From positions 92,369 through 156,368 of the forward strand of contig NZ_FNMZ01000010.1 of NCBI RefSeq assembly GCF_900106695.1: a stretch of 64,000 bases of DNA, written 5' to 3'. The notes beneath the pieces were generated by a model that saw only the letters and a list, made by a program, of their open reading frames with translations, made no database searches and was not told where the DNA came from. Position numbers and translations under genes: made by a program. Below, piece by piece: positions 32,396-40,890 of this stretch. Position 1 is the first letter of the stretch, and each line of letters begins with the position of its first letter. The stretch is from Albimonas donghaensis (GTDB taxonomy: Bacteria > Pseudomonadota > Alphaproteobacteria > Rhodobacterales > Rhodobacteraceae).

Positions 32396-33922
32396 ATGAC
32401 CATGGCCACAACCTCCATCGCCGCCGAGGTCGAACGGCCCGGCGAATTCCCCCGGATCTGGGCGGAGCGGCGCCCCGACGCGCTGGCGCTGGTCAGCTCA
32501 CGCGGGTCGCTGACCTGGGCGGGGCTCGAAACCGCCATCGAGCGGCTGCGCGCCGATCTCGCGGGGCGCGGCGTCGGCCCGGGCGACCGGGTGATGATGG
32601 TCACCGAGAACTGCGCCGCCACGGCCGGGGCGCTCTGCGCGCTCAACCGGCTCGACGCCTGGACGACGCTGGTCAACGCCCGCATGTCGGCGGCCGAGGT
32701 CGACGCGCTGATCGACTTCGCCGAGCCGCGGCTGGTGCTGTTCGCCTCCGGCGATTCCCCCGCCGCCGCCGCCCATGCCGCCCGGCTGGGCGCCGCGGAA
32801 TGGACCGATCCCGACCTGGGCGGGATCGCCGCCTTCGCCACCGGCGGCGACCCGAAGCCCGAACCGCTGGGCCCGGTGGGCGAGCGCGTGGCGCTGATGA
32901 TGTTCACCTCGGGCACCACCGGCACCCCCAAGGGCGTGATGCTGTCCAACGCCGCCCTGATCTACCAGGCCCATTCGCAGGGACTGGCCCGCGGGCTGAA
33001 CACCGCGGACGAGGTGTGGTGCATCGCGCCGCTCAGCCACATGACCGGCCTCGCCTCCAACCTTCTGGCCGCCTTCGCCTGCGGCGCCGTCCTGCGCCTT
33101 CCCGACCGGTTCGAGGCGCAGTCCACGGCCGAGGCGCTGCGCGCCGGCCAGGTCACTTTCATGGTCGCCGTCCCCCAGGCCTTCGTGCGCCTGCTCGACT
33201 GGGCCAGGGAGAACGGCGTCGACCTGCGCGAGGGCTCGCGCCTGCGCGTCCTCGGCTCGGGCGGCGCGCCGCTGGAGCCGTCGCTGCAGCGGCGCGTGAA
33301 GGCGGAGCTCGGCGTCACCGTCGGCAACGGCTACGGCTGCTCGGAGATCGTGCCCATCGCCCGCGTCCCCCCGGGCGTGGAGACCGAGGCCAACGTGGTC
33401 GGCCAGCCCGCCCCGGAGATCGAGGTGCGCCTGGTCGGCGAGGACGGCGGGGACGTGCCCGACGGCGCGCCCGGAGAGCTCTGGGCCCGCGGCCCGGCGC
33501 GCATGATCGGCTATTTCCGCAATCCCCAAGCCACCGCCGAGGTGATCCGGGACGGCGGCTGGCTCGCCACCGGCGACATCGCCAGCCGCGACCCCGACGG
33601 CATGATCCGCATCGTCGGGCGCAAGAAGGAGCTGATCATCCGCTCCGGCTTCAACGTCTACCCCTCCGACGTGGAGGCGGTGATCGCCGACCATCCCGCG
33701 GTGGCCATGGTCGCCGTGCTCGGCCGCCCGGTGGAGGGCAACGAGGAAGTGGTGGCCTTCGTCCAGCTCAAGCCGGGCGAGACGCTCGACGAGGCCGGCA
33801 TGAAAGCCTGGCTGCGCGAGCGGCTGAGCCCCTACAAGCTGCCCGCCGAGATAAGGGCGATGGAGCTGCCGATCGGTCCGACCGGCAAGATCCTGAAGAA
33901 CGCACTGAAATCAGAGCTCTGA
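32396..33922 (+). CDS. Acyl-CoA synthetase (AMP-binding, class I adenylate-forming)
   Basis: A 508-residue ligase that activates a carboxylic acid to its CoA thioester with ATP. Motifs: P-loop MMFTSGTTGTPKGVM, GNGYGCSEI, GWLATGDIA, the hinge GRKKELIIRSGFNVYPSDVE and the C-terminal catalytic Lys in GPTGKILKNAL. Chain length and specificity are not readable; the subgroup resembles medium/long-chain and aryl acid ligases. It is divergent from the IclR regulator and 100 nt upstream of the acyl-CoA dehydrogenase. It should feed the beta-oxidation-like genes at 27.6-31.2 kb. The ATG at 32396 is preferred; a second ATG is two codons later. Confidence 0.9.
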   Translation: MTMATTSIAAEVERPGEFPRIWAERRPDALALVSSRGSLTWAGLETAIERLRADLAGRGVGPGDRVMMVTENCAATAGALCALNRLDAWTTLVNARMSAAEVDALIDFAEPRLVLFASGDSPAAAAHAARLGAAEWTDPDLGGIAAFATGGDPKPEPLGPVGERVALMMFTSGTTGTPKGVMLSNAALIYQAHSQGLARGLNTADEVWCIAPLSHMTGLASNLLAAFACGAVLRLPDRFEAQSTAEALRAGQVTFMVAVPQAFVRLLDWARENGVDLREGSRLRVLGSGGAPLEPSLQRRVKAELGVTVGNGYGCSEIVPIARVPPGVETEANVVGQPAPEIEVRLVGEDGGDVPDGAPGELWARGPARMIGYFRNPQATAEVIRDGGWLATGDIASRDPDGMIRIVGRKKELIIRSGFNVYPSDVEAVIADHPAVAMVAVLGRPVEGNEEVVAFVQLKPGETLDEAGMKAWLRERLSPYKLPAEIRAMELPIGPTGKILKNALKSEL

Positions 33923-33987
33923 GTCCCCCCGCCTCCCCGACGGCGCCCGGATGCGATTGCCGGCGGGGGGCGGACTTACTATACGGA

Positions 33988-34000
33988 CGGTCAATGACCG
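33988..34000. promoter_or_regulatory. Inverted repeat CGGTCA-A-TGACCG in the acyl-CoA dehydrogenase leader
   Basis: A 13-nt perfect palindrome 22 nt upstream of the acyl-CoA dehydrogenase ATG, just downstream of TACTAT (33977-33982), a possible -10. The position suits a repressor operator. Regulators of acyl-CoA genes in this class are often TetR proteins (inference). Confidence 0.4.
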
Positions 34001-34022
34001 ACAAAAGGCGAGGAGAACGCTC

Positions 34023-35195
34023 ATGAGCGTCGGAGTCGACGACGACATTTTCGAGGCCCTGCTGGACGTGGTGACCCGCTTCACCCGCGAGCGGCTGATC
34101 CCCAACGAAGGCCGCGTCGAGGCCGAGGACGAGATCCCGCCCGAGATCGTCAAGGAAATGGCGGAGATGGGCCTCTACGGCATGTCCATCTCCGAGGAAT
34201 ACGGCGGGCTCGGCCTGTCGACCCTGCAGGAGGCCCGGCTGGTCGAGGCGCTGTGCTACGCCTCGCTGTCCTACCGCTCGCTGATCGGCACCAATGTCGG
34301 CATCGGCTCCCAGGGCATCCAGATGCACGGGACCGAGGCGCAGAAGCGCGAATGGCTGCCCAAGCTCGCCACCGGCGAGGCCTCGGCCTCCTTCGCGCTG
34401 ACCGAGCCGGACGTCGGCTCCGACGCCGCGCATATCAAGACCACGGCGCGGCGCGAGGGCGATCACTTCGTCATCAACGGCTCCAAGCGCTACATCACCA
34501 ACGCGCTGCGCGCCTCGGTGTTCACGCTGATGGCCCGCACCAATCCCGATATCGACGGCGCCGGCGGCGTGACCGCCTTCATCGTGCCCGCCGACACGCC
34601 GGGCCTGACGGTGGCCAAGGCCGACCGCAAGCTGGGCCAGAAGGGCACCAAGACCTCGGACGTGTTCCTGGAGAACGTGCGGGTCCCGGTGGAGAACATC
34701 ATCGGCGGGCCCGAGCGCGAGGGCATGGGCTTCAAGACCGCCATGCGGGTGCTGGACCGCGGCCGGGTGCATATCTCGGCCATGGCCACGGGCACCTCGC
34801 AGCGGATGCTGGACATCGCCACCGACTACGCGATCGAGCGCAAGCAGTTCGGCAAGCCCATCGCCGAGCATCAGCTGGTCCAGGGCCTGCTCGCCGACTG
34901 CCAGACCGAGATCGCCGCGGCCCGCGCCCTGACCCACGCGACCGCGACGCTTTACGACGCCGTGGGCGCGGCGCCGATGGAGGCCGCCTGCTCCAAGTAT
35001 TTCTGCTCGGAGATGGCCGGCCGCGTCGCCGACCGCTGCCTGCAGATCCATGGCGGCGCCGGCTACATGGCCGAATACGATATCGAGCGGCTCTATCGCG
35101 ACGTGCGCCTGCTGCGGATCTACGAGGGCACGTCCCAGATCCAGCAGATCGTCATCGCGCGCGGCGTGGTGAAGAACCGCATGGGCGTCAACTGA
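34023..35195 (+). CDS. Acyl-CoA dehydrogenase
   Basis: A 390-residue flavoenzyme introducing the alpha,beta double bond in acyl-CoA. Signatures: ASASFALTEPDVGSDAAHIK (FAD/substrate), NGSKRYITNA, the middle beta-domain, QIHGGAGYMAEYDIERLYRD, and the catalytic Glu in LLRIYEGTSQIQQ. The ATG at 34023 follows GAGGAG at 34009-34014. It lies directly downstream of the acyl-CoA ligase; a palindrome in the leader suggests its own control. Electrons go to ETF. It is followed by an intrinsic terminator. Confidence 0.93.
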   Translation: MSVGVDDDIFEALLDVVTRFTRERLIPNEGRVEAEDEIPPEIVKEMAEMGLYGMSISEEYGGLGLSTLQEARLVEALCYASLSYRSLIGTNVGIGSQGIQMHGTEAQKREWLPKLATGEASASFALTEPDVGSDAAHIKTTARREGDHFVINGSKRYITNALRASVFTLMARTNPDIDGAGGVTAFIVPADTPGLTVAKADRKLGQKGTKTSDVFLENVRVPVENIIGGPEREGMGFKTAMRVLDRGRVHISAMATGTSQRMLDIATDYAIERKQFGKPIAEHQLVQGLLADCQTEIAAARALTHATATLYDAVGAAPMEAACSKYFCSEMAGRVADRCLQIHGGAGYMAEYDIERLYRDVRLLRIYEGTSQIQQIVIARGVVKNRMGVN

Positions 35196-35224
35196 GCCGC
35201 GCGCTCGGCCAGCCCCGACATGGA

Positions 35225-35257
35225 GGGGGCCGCCCATGCCGGGCGGCCCCCTTTTTT
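35225..35257 (+). terminator. Rho-independent terminator after acyl-CoA dehydrogenase
   Basis: GGGGGCCGCCC (35225-35235), loop ATGCC, GGGCGGCCCCC (35241-35251), then six Ts. A strong intrinsic terminator. Confidence 0.92.
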
Positions 35258-35394
35258 CTTGCGCGGCCGACGCCCACGCTTCGGACGGGCCGCGTCGTCG
35301 CGTTCATCGCGCGCGCGTGACCCCGGCGACGTTGAAATCCCCGCCCCGCAAGGCCATTCTGGCGTCGGTTTACATCTCGACAGCCTGGCGTCGC

Positions 35395-35422
35395 TTGTTC
35401 AGCCGGCCGGCCGCGATATAGT
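35395..35422 (+). promoter_or_regulatory. Candidate sigma-70 promoter of the TPR gene
   Basis: TTGTTC (35395-35400), 16-nt spacer, TATAGT (35417-35422). Transcription would start near 35430, about 70 nt upstream of the TPR protein start. Confidence 0.45.
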
Positions 35423-35500
35423 CCGCGGGAACCGGACCGGCGATACGCCCGCCCCGGCCAACGCCTCGAACCGACGCAACGGACTTACAGGACTCAGCCC

Positions 35501-37291
35501 ATGCGCAAACCGCTCCTCTCCCTGCTCGCCGCGGCCGCCGCCGCCGGCCTTGCCGGGGTCGCGGACAGCCCGGCCCGGGCCGCCTCCATGGACCCTTTCA
35601 CCGAGCAGCAGCAGACGGACGAAGCGCTGAACCACGCCATCCGGCTCTATCGCGAAGGCGATTACGCCGAGGCGGAGAAGATCACGCGCACCTTCCTGCG
35701 CTTCAACCCGGGCTCGGCCCAGGCGCATGAGGTGCTCGGCGCCATCCTCGGCCGCATGGATCGGGACGAGGAGGCGCTGGCCGAGATCGAGCTCTCGATC
35801 CGCATGAACCCCGCCATCGCCTCGGCGCATGTGAACCGGGCGGTGCTGCTGGTCGGCAATGGCGATCTCGACGGCGCGCGCGAGGCGCTTGAGGCGGCGG
35901 TGGAACTCGACCCCAAGCTCTACGGCGCCCATGCCCGCCTGGGCCGGGTCTACGAGGCGCTCGGCCGCCCCGGCGACGCGCTGACCCATTACGAGATCGC
36001 GGCCCAGGAGCCGGCGGGCCTGGAACCGGGGATCCGGGTCAATCTCGGCGCGCTCTACAACGCGCGCGGCGAATTCGACAAGACCGTCTCCCTGCTGTCG
36101 CTGTGGCAGCGCGACCGGGATGTCGGCGTCGCCGTCCACCGGGTGCTGGCCGAGGCGATCCTGGGCCAGCGTCGCTATGAGGAGGCGGTGCGCCAGTACG
36201 AATTCGCCCTGGCCATCGACGAGAAGGACCTTCAGACGCGGCTCGGCCACGGCGTCGCCCTGCGCGCCCTGGGCGTGCCCAACCAGGCGATGGAGATCTT
36301 CGAGGCCCTGGCCGAGGAAGCGCCCGACAGCCCCGCGCCCATCGTCCAGATCGCCGAGACCCAGCTTTCCCTCGGCGAAGCCGACGCGGCGGGCGAGACC
36401 TTCCTGAAGGCCATCTCGATGGCCGCCTCGCCGGCGCCGATCGAGGCCCGCTACGCCGCCGTCCTGCTGCAGAACGGCAAGCCGGAAGAGGCCGTGGCGC
36501 TCTACAACCAGGTCATCGACCGCGACGGCGCCAGCTCCGGCGCGCTGGCGGCCCTGGCCGGCGCCCAGCGCGCCGCCAACCGCGCGGACGACGCCCGCGC
36601 CACGTTGGACCGCGCGGTGAGGCTGTTCCCGGACGATCCGAACAACTACGTCCGGCTCGCCCTGTTCCAGCGCGACATACTGGATCTGGAGGGCGCGCTG
36701 GACAGCGCCGCGGCGGGGCTCGAAAAACATCCCGACGACCTGACCCTGCTGCGCATCGCCGCCACCGTCGCCCGCGACCTCGACCGCATCGACACCGCGG
36801 TGAAATACGGCGAGCGGATCCTGGCGCAGAGCCCCGACAGCGCGCAGGACCGGTTCATCTACGCCACCCTGCTCGACCGGGCGCGGATGGACGGGCCGGC
36901 GGCCGAGCTTTATCGCGACGTGGTCGAAAAGCAGCGCGACAACTGGGCGGCGATGAACAACCTCGCCCTGGTGCTGGTGCGCCTGAAGCAGGAGCAGCAG
37001 GCCCTGACCTACGCCCGCCGCGCCCTGCAGCTTCAGCCCGAGAACCCCGCGGTGATGCACACGCTGGGCTTCGTGCTCTACAAGGTCGGCTCGCTGGGCG
37101 AGGCCGAGCGCCTGCTGACCCGCTCCGTGAGCATGCTGCCCGAAGAGGCCGAGATCCGCTATCACCTCGGCTATGTGATGCTGGCCCGGTCCCGCAACGC
37201 CGAGGCGAAGGCGGAGTTCGAGAAGGCGCTGGAGCTCAACCCCAACCACGAGGAAGCCCCCAAGGTTCGGGACATGCTCAACGAACTCTGA
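35501..37291 (+). CDS. Exported tetratricopeptide-repeat protein
   Basis: A 596-residue protein with an N-terminal signal peptide (RKPLLSLLAAAAAAGLAGVA, cleavage probably after ARA) and TPR units over nearly the whole mature length, e.g. AIRLYREGDYAEAEKITRTF, LGRVYEALGRPGDALTHYEI and LGYVMLARSRNAEAKAEFEK. TPR arrays are protein-interaction scaffolds; in the periplasm they serve envelope assembly or polysaccharide export. No enzymatic domain is visible. It is monocistronic, with its own candidate promoter and a shared bidirectional terminator with pyrG. Confidence 0.85.
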   Translation: MRKPLLSLLAAAAAAGLAGVADSPARAASMDPFTEQQQTDEALNHAIRLYREGDYAEAEKITRTFLRFNPGSAQAHEVLGAILGRMDRDEEALAEIELSIRMNPAIASAHVNRAVLLVGNGDLDGAREALEAAVELDPKLYGAHARLGRVYEALGRPGDALTHYEIAAQEPAGLEPGIRVNLGALYNARGEFDKTVSLLSLWQRDRDVGVAVHRVLAEAILGQRRYEEAVRQYEFALAIDEKDLQTRLGHGVALRALGVPNQAMEIFEALAEEAPDSPAPIVQIAETQLSLGEADAAGETFLKAISMAASPAPIEARYAAVLLQNGKPEEAVALYNQVIDRDGASSGALAALAGAQRAANRADDARATLDRAVRLFPDDPNNYVRLALFQRDILDLEGALDSAAAGLEKHPDDLTLLRIAATVARDLDRIDTAVKYGERILAQSPDSAQDRFIYATLLDRARMDGPAAELYRDVVEKQRDNWAAMNNLALVLVRLKQEQQALTYARRALQLQPENPAVMHTLGFVLYKVGSLGEAERLLTRSVSMLPEEAEIRYHLGYVMLARSRNAEAKAEFEKALELNPNHEEAPKVRDMLNEL

Positions 37292-37330
37292 CGGGCGGGC
37301 CTTGCGGACCGCCCCCGGGGCGCGGACATG

Positions 37331-37369
37331 AAAAGGGCGGCGGCGCGGGATACGCGCCGCCGCCCTTTT
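37331..37369. terminator. Bidirectional intrinsic terminator between TPR gene and pyrG
   Basis: A 17-bp perfect stem: 37331-37347 (AAAAGGGCGGCGGCGCG) with 37353-37369, loop GGATA. A-run and T-run flank it on both sides, so it works in both directions for the convergent genes. Confidence 0.93.
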
Positions 37370-37417
37370 CCGTTGCGCCCCCGCGCCGCGCCGCGCCCGC
37401 AGGCGAGGCGCGCGGGA

Positions 37418-39061
37418 TCAGACCAGGCGCGAGTGGCGCAAGGCCGCCTCGACGAAGCTGCGGAACAGGGGATGCGGGTCGAAAGGCTTGGACTTCAGCT
37501 CCGGGTGGAACTGCACGCCGACATACCAGGGGTGGTCGGGCAGCTCCATGATCTCCGGCAGGCGCCCGTCGGGCGACAGGCCCGAGAAGCTCAGCCCGCA
37601 GCCCTCCAGCCGCTCGCGATAGGCGATGTCGACCTCGTAGCGGTGGCGGTGACGCTCCGAGATCTCGGTCCCGCCATAGATCTCCGACACCCGGCTGCCC
37701 GGCGTCAGCACCGCGTCATAGGCGCCCAGACGCATGGTGCCGCCCTTGTCGTCGCCGACCTCTCGGGTGACGGTGCGGTTGCCCTCCACCCATTCGGACA
37801 TGTGGAAGATCACCGGCTCGAACCGCGCGTCTCCGGCCTCGTGGTCGAATTCCTGGGACCCGGCGTTGGCGATGCCCACCAGGTTCCGCGCCGCCTCGAT
37901 CACCGCCATCTGCATGCCGAGGCAGATGCCGAGATAGGGCACCTGCCGCTCGCGCGCGAAGCGGGCGGCGTTGATCTTGCCCTCGGTCCCGCGCTCTCCG
38001 AAGCCACCGGGGACGATGATGCCGTGGAACCGCTCCAGATGGGGCGAGGAATCGGAGCCCTCGAAGATCTCGGCGTCCAGCCACTCGACCTTCACCCGCA
38101 CCCGGTTGGCGATGCCGCCATGGGTCAGGGCCTCGTTGATCGACTTGTAGGCGTCTTCGAGCTGCGTGTACTTGCCGACGATGGCGATACGCACTTCGCC
38201 GTCGGGGCTATGCACGGCGTCCGAGACGTCCTTCCACTTGGTCAGGTCCGGCTTCGGCGCCGGCGAGATCCGGAAGGCGTCGAGCACCGCCTGATCCAGC
38301 CCTTCCTCGTGATAGACCAGCGGCGCGTCGTAGATGCTGTCGAGATCGCGCGCGGCGATCACCCGCTCGGGCCGCACATTGCAGAACAGCGCCAGCTTCT
38401 CGCGCTCCTTCTCCGGAATCGGCCGGCCGGAGCGGCAGACCAGCACATCGGGCGCGAGACCGATGGAGCGCAGCTCCTTCACCGAGTGCTGGGTCGGCTT
38501 GGTCTTCAGCTCGCCCGAAGCGGAGATGTAGGGCAGCAGGGTCAGATGCACGAAGATGCAGTCGCCCTGCGGCTTCTCCTGCGCGAACTGGCGGATGGCC
38601 TCGAAGAAGGGCAGCCCCTCGATATCGCCGACCGTGCCGCCGATCTCGCAGAGCATGAAGTCCACTTCATCCTCGCCGATGCGGATGAAGTCCTTGATCT
38701 CGTTGGTGACGTGCGGAATCACCTGGATGGTCTTGCCCAGGTAGTCGCCGCGCCGCTCCCGCTCCAGCACGTTGGAATAGACCCGGCCGGAGGAGATCGA
38801 GTCGGTCTTGCGGGCCGGAACGCCGGTGAAACGCTCGTAATGGCCGAGGTCGAGATCGGTCTCGGCGCCGTCGTCGGTGACGAAGACCTCCCCATGCTCG
38901 AAGGGCGACATCGTGCCCGGATCGACGTTGAGATAGGGGTCGAGCTTGCGCAGCCGCACCGAGAAGCCGCGCGCCTGCAGCAGCGAGCCCAGCGCGGCGG
39001 AGGCCAGGCCCTTGCCGAGGCTGGAGACCACGCCGCCGGTGATGAAGATGAAGCGCGCCAT
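37418..39061 (-). CDS. pyrG: CTP synthase
   Basis: A 547-residue enzyme making CTP from UTP, ATP and glutamine. The N-terminal synthase domain has [20 protein letters not shown] (ATP-binding P-loop), [20 protein letters not shown] and [14 protein letters not shown]. The C-terminal glutamine amidotransferase domain has [11 protein letters not shown], the nucleophile Cys in YLGICLGMQ (around residue 380) and the His/Glu in [10 protein letters not shown]. Full length for the family. The start [10 protein letters not shown] at 39061 is standard. It is convergent with the TPR gene and lies downstream of tRNA-Val. Confidence 0.98.
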   Translation of the reverse strand: MARFIFITGGVVSSLGKGLASAALGSLLQARGFSVRLRKLDPYLNVDPGTMSPFEHGEVFVTDDGAETDLDLGHYERFTGVPARKTDSISSGRVYSNVLERERRGDYLGKTIQVIPHVTNEIKDFIRIGEDEVDFMLCEIGGTVGDIEGLPFFEAIRQFAQEKPQGDCIFVHLTLLPYISASGELKTKPTQHSVKELRSIGLAPDVLVCRSGRPIPEKEREKLALFCNVRPERVIAARDLDSIYDAPLVYHEEGLDQAVLDAFRISPAPKPDLTKWKDVSDAVHSPDGEVRIAIVGKYTQLEDAYKSINEALTHGGIANRVRVKVEWLDAEIFEGSDSSPHLERFHGIIVPGGFGERGTEGKINAARFARERQVPYLGICLGMQMAVIEAARNLVGIANAGSQEFDHEAGDARFEPVIFHMSEWVEGNRTVTREVGDDKGGTMRLGAYDAVLTPGSRVSEIYGGTEISERHRHRYEVDIAYRERLEGCGLSFSGLSPDGRLPEIMELPDHPWYVGVQFHPELKSKPFDPHPLFRSFVEAALRHSRLV

Positions 39062-39238
39062 GGAAGGTGTGTTCCCGTGATCGGATCGAAAGCGACCGGG
39101 GCGGGCGCCGACTGCGCCCGACCATCTGCACGGGAGTCACGAACTACAGGATTTCGTGGCCCGAAACAAGCCGGACGCTAGTTGAGGTAGGGCGAAGCGT
39201 GAGTGCGACGGACCGGCCTTTCGGGGCCGGCGGCGGGA

Positions 39239-39314
39239 TGGTGGGCGGTGACGGGATCGAACCGCCGACATCCTCGGTGTAAACGAGGCGCTCTGCCAGC
39301 TGAGCTAACCGCCC
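39239..39314 (-). tRNA. tRNA-Val (anticodon TAC)
   Basis: 76 nt including encoded CCA. Acceptor GGGCGGT/ACCGCCC, D-arm TAGCTCAGCTGGCAGAGC, anticodon stem CCTCG/CGAGG with loop TTTACAC, and T-arm GGCGGTTCGATCCCGTC. A small GGCC hairpin lies downstream at 39213-39230. Confidence 0.97.
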
Positions 39315-39371
39315 GGGTCGGGGCGTTGGATAGGTCAGCGGGCGCGGGGCGTCAACGGGGGCCGCGGGGAC

Positions 39372-39929
39372 TCAGCCCGCGACAGGGCCGGCGCCGACGC
39401 GGGGATGCGGGCGGGGGCCGTCGGCATAGGCGACGCAGACCACGATCTCGTCCGGGCGGGGGGCGTCGGCGACCATCACCGTGAGCGTGTCGAAATGCGG
39501 GAAGGACCAGGCGTCGTCCTTGTGACCCAGCGGGATGTCGATGGGCGCGCCCAGGGCGGCGAGCTTGGCGTTGGAGGGGATCAGCGCGGCGCCGCCCCCC
39601 ACCGCCGCCCGCATCGGGGCGCCGAGGCGCGGGTGAATGCAGGCGCCGCCATGCTCCAGATCGCCGTTCACGCCCACCAGCGCGGCCTTGCCGTAGGAGA
39701 TCGCGGGTCCCGGCAGCGCCGCCGCGGCCTCGGCCGCGAGGCGTTCGCCCAGCGCGGCGCCGATCTCGAACAACGGGGTCAGGTCCGCGTGGAAGCGCCC
39801 GGCGAGCGGATTCGCCACCACGGCCAGCGCGGCGATGCGGGTGATGGGCGCGCAGGGCTCGCCGAACGCGTCGGAGGTCACGGTCTCGCGGATCAGCAGG
39901 GTCTTTCGGACGAGGGGCGAGGCGGGCAT
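39372..39929 (-). CDS. Amino acid synthesis family protein (AA_synth, PF06684-type)
   Basis: A 185-residue protein matching the AA_synth family end to end: IAALAVVANPLAGRFHADL, ISYGKAALVGVNGDLEHGG, HPRLGAPMRAAVGGG, IDIPLGHKDDAWSFPHFDT and ADAPRPDEIVVCVAYADG. The family is structurally characterised but lacks a firm reaction; members occur with amidohydrolases and peptide or oxamate-type catabolism. The ATG at 39929 starts MPASPLVRKT; the frame upstream stays open through an 8-bp tandem repeat that reads as a low-complexity peptide and is not considered coding. Confidence 0.78.
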   Translation of the reverse strand: MPASPLVRKTLLIRETVTSDAFGEPCAPITRIAALAVVANPLAGRFHADLTPLFEIGAALGERLAAEAAAALPGPAISYGKAALVGVNGDLEHGGACIHPRLGAPMRAAVGGGAALIPSNAKLAALGAPIDIPLGHKDDAWSFPHFDTLTVMVADAPRPDEIVVCVAYADGPRPHPRVGAGPVAG

Positions 39930-39965
39930 GGGCGCGGGCTCCGGATGCGGCGGGCGAGGGGGCGC

Positions 39966-40013
39966 GGTGGCGAGGTGGCGAGGTGGCGAGGTGGCGAGGT
40001 GGCGAGGTGGCGC
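39966..40013. repeat. Tandem repeat, 8-bp unit GGTGGCGA x 6
   Basis: Five exact copies of GGTGGCGA (39966-40005) and a sixth with one change (GGTGGCGC, 40006-40013). It sits 37 nt upstream of the AA_synth start, in its leader or promoter region. An 8-bp unit shifts any reading frame with each copy gained or lost and could also alter promoter or leader spacing. Confidence 0.95.
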
Positions 40014-40053
40014 GAGCCTGCCCCGCCACGGCCCTTGCGGCAAGCGTGGGGAG

Positions 40054-40105
40054 CCGCGCGTGAACCGGCGCGCTGGCGGCGCCCGCTCGCCCGCGCGGCG
40101 TTGCG
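40054..40105 (-). repeat. Dispersed hairpin repeat, copy A
   Basis: 52 nt; on the minus strand it opens with CGCAACGCCGCGCGGGCG and ends TCACGCGCGG. GCCGCGCG near the 5' end can pair with CGCGCGGC at the 3' end. It is head-to-head with copy B in the gap between AA_synth and mug. Confidence 0.7.
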
Positions 40106-40150
40106 CGGGGGGCGCCGTCGTCGCGGGCGCCCCGCCATAGGCGGTCGTCT

Positions 40151-40218
40151 CCACCCTCGACCCCGGCGCCAGGCCGCGCGGGCGCAGGGGCGCCGCCAGC
40201 GCGACGGCGGACGCGCGG
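40151..40218 (+). repeat. Dispersed hairpin repeat, copy B
   Basis: 68 nt from CCACC to GGACGCGCGG, the same length as copies D and E. The 18-nt core is at 40167-40184 (15 of 18 match copy A). It is 61 nt from copy A, opposite orientation, and 11 nt before the mug stop. Confidence 0.65.
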
Positions 40219-40229
40219 CTTCCGCCGGT

Positions 40230-40721
40230 TCAGCCCCGCGCCGCCGCCGCGAGGTCGCGCCACGGAGCCGGATCCCACCAGCGCACGGCGAGGCCCGATG
40301 TGCTCGGAAGCACCCAGCAGGCGGCGCCGGCCCAGTCCTCCGCCTGCCTGCCGAAGCGCAGGCCGCGGCTGGGGCGTCCCAGCGCCGCCGCGGCCGGGCG
40401 CTTGCCGTTGAAGGCGACGATGGCCGGCCGGGCCGCCCGCAGCCTCGCCTCCAGCCCGGACGGGTCATCCGCGGCGGGGTCGAGGCTGGAATCCGCGCCG
40501 CTCTGCCGGGCGTTCACGTCGCTCAACCCGATGCCCAACGGCAGAAGCGCGGGAAACGCCTCGGGCGCGAACAGGCGCGGGGTCAGCCCGGTCTCGGCGA
40601 GGATCGGCCAGAAGCGATTGCCCGGTCCCGCATAATACGCGCCGCGCCGGGCCGAGACGCGCCCCGCCGCCGAGCCCACGAAGACAACCCGAAGCCCCGG
40701 CGCCAGCAATTCCGGCAGCAC
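40230..40721 (-). CDS. mug: G:T/U mismatch-specific DNA glycosylase
   Basis: A 163-residue uracil-DNA-glycosylase superfamily protein that removes U or T paired with G. Motifs: LRVVFVGSAAGRVSARRGAY, YYAGPGNRFWPIL, LGIGLSDVNARQSGAD and VLPSTSGLAVRWW. GTG at 40721 (M-LPELLAPGLRVVF) is chosen because it matches family starts and length. The frame is open for 78 codons further upstream, but that part is a hexanucleotide-repeat tract plus a terminator-like hairpin. It lies downstream of lon on the same strand. Confidence 0.82.
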   Translation of the reverse strand: MLPELLAPGLRVVFVGSAAGRVSARRGAYYAGPGNRFWPILAETGLTPRLFAPEAFPALLPLGIGLSDVNARQSGADSSLDPAADDPSGLEARLRAARPAIVAFNGKRPAAAALGRPSRGLRFGRQAEDWAGAACWVLPSTSGLAVRWWDPAPWRDLAAAARG

Positions 40722-40760
40722 CCGGCCCGGCGCGTCGAGGCCGCCATCTTCCTCGCCCCG

Positions 40761-40796
40761 GCCCTCGCTCTCGCCCTCGCCCTCGCCCTCGCCCGG
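40761..40796. repeat. Hexanucleotide repeat (GCCCTC)n
   Basis: Six tandem units: GCCCTC four times, one variant GCTCTC (second) and a final GCCCGG, just upstream of the mug start. In the mug frame it would encode Glu-Gly/Glu-Ser repeats. A simple-sequence tract in the lon-mug leader. Confidence 0.85.
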
Positions 40797-40822
40797 CCTC
40801 GCAACGGAACCGGAAATGGAAA

Positions 40823-40853
40823 CGGGGCGGGCGGATATGCTCCGCCCGCCCCG
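40823..40853 (-). terminator. Terminator-like hairpin after lon
   Basis: CGGGGCGGGCGGA (40823-40835), loop TATGC, TCCGCCCGCCCCG (40841-40853): a perfect 13-bp stem 37 nt past the lon stop. On the minus strand it is followed by TTTCC, a weak U-tract. Confidence 0.65.
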
Positions 40854-40890
40854 CTTGTCATATCCGCCAGGGCTCATGCCCGGGCCGGGA

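Noticed and set aside
33988..34000. Same operator as the TetR palindrome at 54904-54926
   Set aside because: Both contain TGACCG/CGGTCA, but the half-sites are in the opposite order with different spacing, so one protein would not be expected to bind both.
39966..40013. CRISPR-like array
   Set aside because: The 8-bp units are contiguous with no spacers; it is a simple tandem repeat, and no cas genes are present.
39372..40154. A 260-residue version of the AA_synth protein beginning at 40154
   Set aside because: The extra 75 residues come from the 8-bp repeat and repeat copy A; family similarity begins at the Met at 39929.
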